Shown here piece by piece: positions 40,178 through 41,089 of a stretch of DNA of 41,089 bases. The position numbers were made by a program, and so were the translations under genes. The notes beneath the pieces are model-generated. The model was given only the letters and a program-made list of their open reading frames with translations, did no database searches and was not told the DNA's origin. The DNA comes from Bacteroidia bacterium (lineage in GTDB: Bacteria; Bacteroidota; Bacteroidia; NS11-12g; UBA955), in NCBI GenBank assembly GCA_014376345.1, contig JACMRS010000185.1, positions 1 to 41,089 on the forward strand. Reading direction: 5' to 3'. Position 1 is the stretch's first letter. Each line of letters begins with the position of its first letter.

Positions 40178-40870
40178 TTATTTATAATTTATTACTGGAA
40201 TACCTGACAAGTCAAATATTGATTTATCAAGTTGCTTTTTTTCAATGTTTACAAGTTCATATGTCACTTGATACTCCCCCGTATCCATAATCATTTTATA
40301 ATATGGTCCTTTAATTTTTGCGATTACCTTATCGTAAAAATATATTTTATATTTTTGATAGAATAAAGGATCAATAAATTCATTTTTTTCAGGATAAAAA
40401 TATGTAAGTGTGACTTTCCTTTTAGCCAGTGAATCAATACCAGTCATATAAAATCCTTTGCAGATTACATTGTTTATTGTTTCATTTGAAACATTGTTTT
40501 CATCATAAAATTTTAGTGTGTTTTTTGAGCAATCTGTGCTGATAAGTGTGTCAAAACTGACCAGCTTGACGTAAGCTTTATTTTCTTTTTGATTGTAAAT
40601 GCTGTACTCATAGCCCATTTTGCCCGCATCTTTATAGACTGTTTTATTGTTACCGTTTTTGGTAATATAGAACTTCATTTCTTTGCCAAATCTTTTGCTG
40701 ATATCTTTATCATAAGCACTGTCACCGCTAAATCCGGTAACAGATATTTTATAAGTGATTATTCCTTCAAAAGATTCTTTTTGATCATTGCTACAACCTG
40801 AAAGTATAATGCAGGAGGTTATTGTCAGGTAAATGAATTTTAATAGGTTATTTATTTTGGGTGTTCTCAT
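40178..40870 (-). CDS. Hypothetical lipoprotein, paralogue A of tandem pair
   Basis: 230 residues with lipobox ILSGC (Cys about 26). Same architecture as the downstream paralogue: N-terminal FEGIITYKISV strand, a GKEMKFYITKNGNNKT strand, central Cys (TDCSKN, VICKGFY) and a YPEKNEFIDP motif before the C-terminal strands. The two probably arose by tandem duplication and form one operon with the secreted protein at 38893. Function unknown. Confidence 0.7.
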   Translation of the reverse strand: MRTPKINNLLKFIYLTITSCIILSGCSNDQKESFEGIITYKISVTGFSGDSAYDKDISKRFGKEMKFYITKNGNNKTVYKDAGKMGYEYSIYNQKENKAYVKLVSFDTLISTDCSKNTLKFYDENNVSNETINNVICKGFYMTGIDSLAKRKVTLTYFYPEKNEFIDPLFYQKYKIYFYDKVIAKIKGPYYKMIMDTGEYQVTYELVNIEKKQLDKSIFDLSGIPVINYK

Positions 40871-40936
40871 TGTATTATAATATTCAATAAAAAGTCAAAT
40901 ATAAATAAAATTTAAAGACTGTGGAGTTAGTAAATC

Positions 40937-40968
40937 AAAAAGCCCCTTCCGTTACCGGAAAGGGCTTG
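40937..40968 (-). terminator. Rho-independent terminator downstream of decayed T9SS gene
   Basis: A 12-position stem (AAGCCCCTTCCG with CGGAAAGGGCTT, one C-A mismatch) around a 4-nt loop is followed on the minus strand by TTTTTG. It lies about 20 nt after the stop at 40988-40990 and so belonged to the gene entering from the right. Confidence 0.75.
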
Positions 40969-40987
40969 TAAGCTGAGATGTAAAATA

Positions 40988-41089
40988 TCAGTATTTAATA
41001 ACTTTTTTAAATGTAATCTTATTATTTGCAGCTGTAGCTTTAATAATATTATTGAATTAGGCATTTAGTTAATAATCATTTTATAAGGA
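40988..41089 (-). pseudogene. Decayed 3' end of a T9SS sorting-domain gene (runs off window)
   Basis: On the minus strand the last frame reads IIKATAANNKITFKKVIKY then TGA, a typical end of a T9SS type A sorting domain. Just before it, that frame has a TAA. The other frame reads MPNSI, and removing the one-base shift would give MPNSI-Y-IIKATA, as expected for such domains. A second TAA precedes MPNSI in that frame. So the end of this gene appears to carry a frameshift and a stop. Only about 100 nt are visible, which limits certainty. Confidence 0.4.

Overview
The window looks like a low-GC chromosomal segment from a member of Bacteroidota. The evidence is a surface protein with a type IX secretion (T9SS) C-terminal sorting domain, a PorE-like lipoprotein (TPR, beta-propeller and OmpA domains), many small secreted or lipoprotein genes, and -7 promoter elements of the Bacteroidota form TAnnTTTG. 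Genus cannot be resolved by reading alone. No rRNA, tRNA, CRISPR array or transposase was seen.

Layout. (1) 1-8522: ybaB (minus), then on the plus strand an M49-type peptidase, a Prc/Tsp tail-specific protease, the PorE-like lipoprotein and a GT9 glycosyltransferase. (2) 8523-13579: a hairpin-rich direct repeat, dTDP-sugar genes rfbA and rfbB separated by an unrelated lipoprotein gene, then an FKBP isomerase and nrnA. (3) 13580-16120: a patch with dispersed ATTCGTAATT-type repeats, a frameshifted S23/four-helix-bundle gene, a PD-(D/E)XK-like orphan nuclease candidate, a lone receiver protein and a lone HigA-like antitoxin. (4) 16120-23362: the centrepiece, a tight five-gene minus-strand operon. 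It encodes an Rv1355c-like ThiF-nitroreductase fusion, a putative GNAT-fold acyltransferase, a 7TMR-DISM histidine kinase, a receiver-kinase hybrid and a receiver. A divergent gene at its head encodes another receiver closely similar to the hybrid's. (5) 23419-27638: a DinB-like protein, a sugar-phosphate nucleotidyltransferase, rarA, a TspO-like membrane protein and a DUF805 protein. (6) 27695-29329: three unrecognised small membrane or secreted proteins. (7) 29531-34807: a 1758-residue T9SS-exported protein with 16 Ig/PKD-like repeats. (8) 34887-41089: aroQ with an alpha/beta hydrolase, then small secreted proteins, two tandem paralogous lipoproteins, a thioesterase gene broken by one nonsense codon, and a decayed T9SS sorting-domain end at the window edge.

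The most unusual signals are these. The operon in (4) couples an E1-like adenylating/flavin enzyme and an acyltransferase to a membrane receptor kinase. I infer that it makes or modifies a small molecule and senses a related signal. The PorE-like protein carries two C-terminal domains that look like retropepsin folds with the catalytic Asp lost. Two genes are disrupted by single-base changes: a poly(A)9 slippage site in the S23 gene, and a Trp-to-amber codon in the thioesterase gene.
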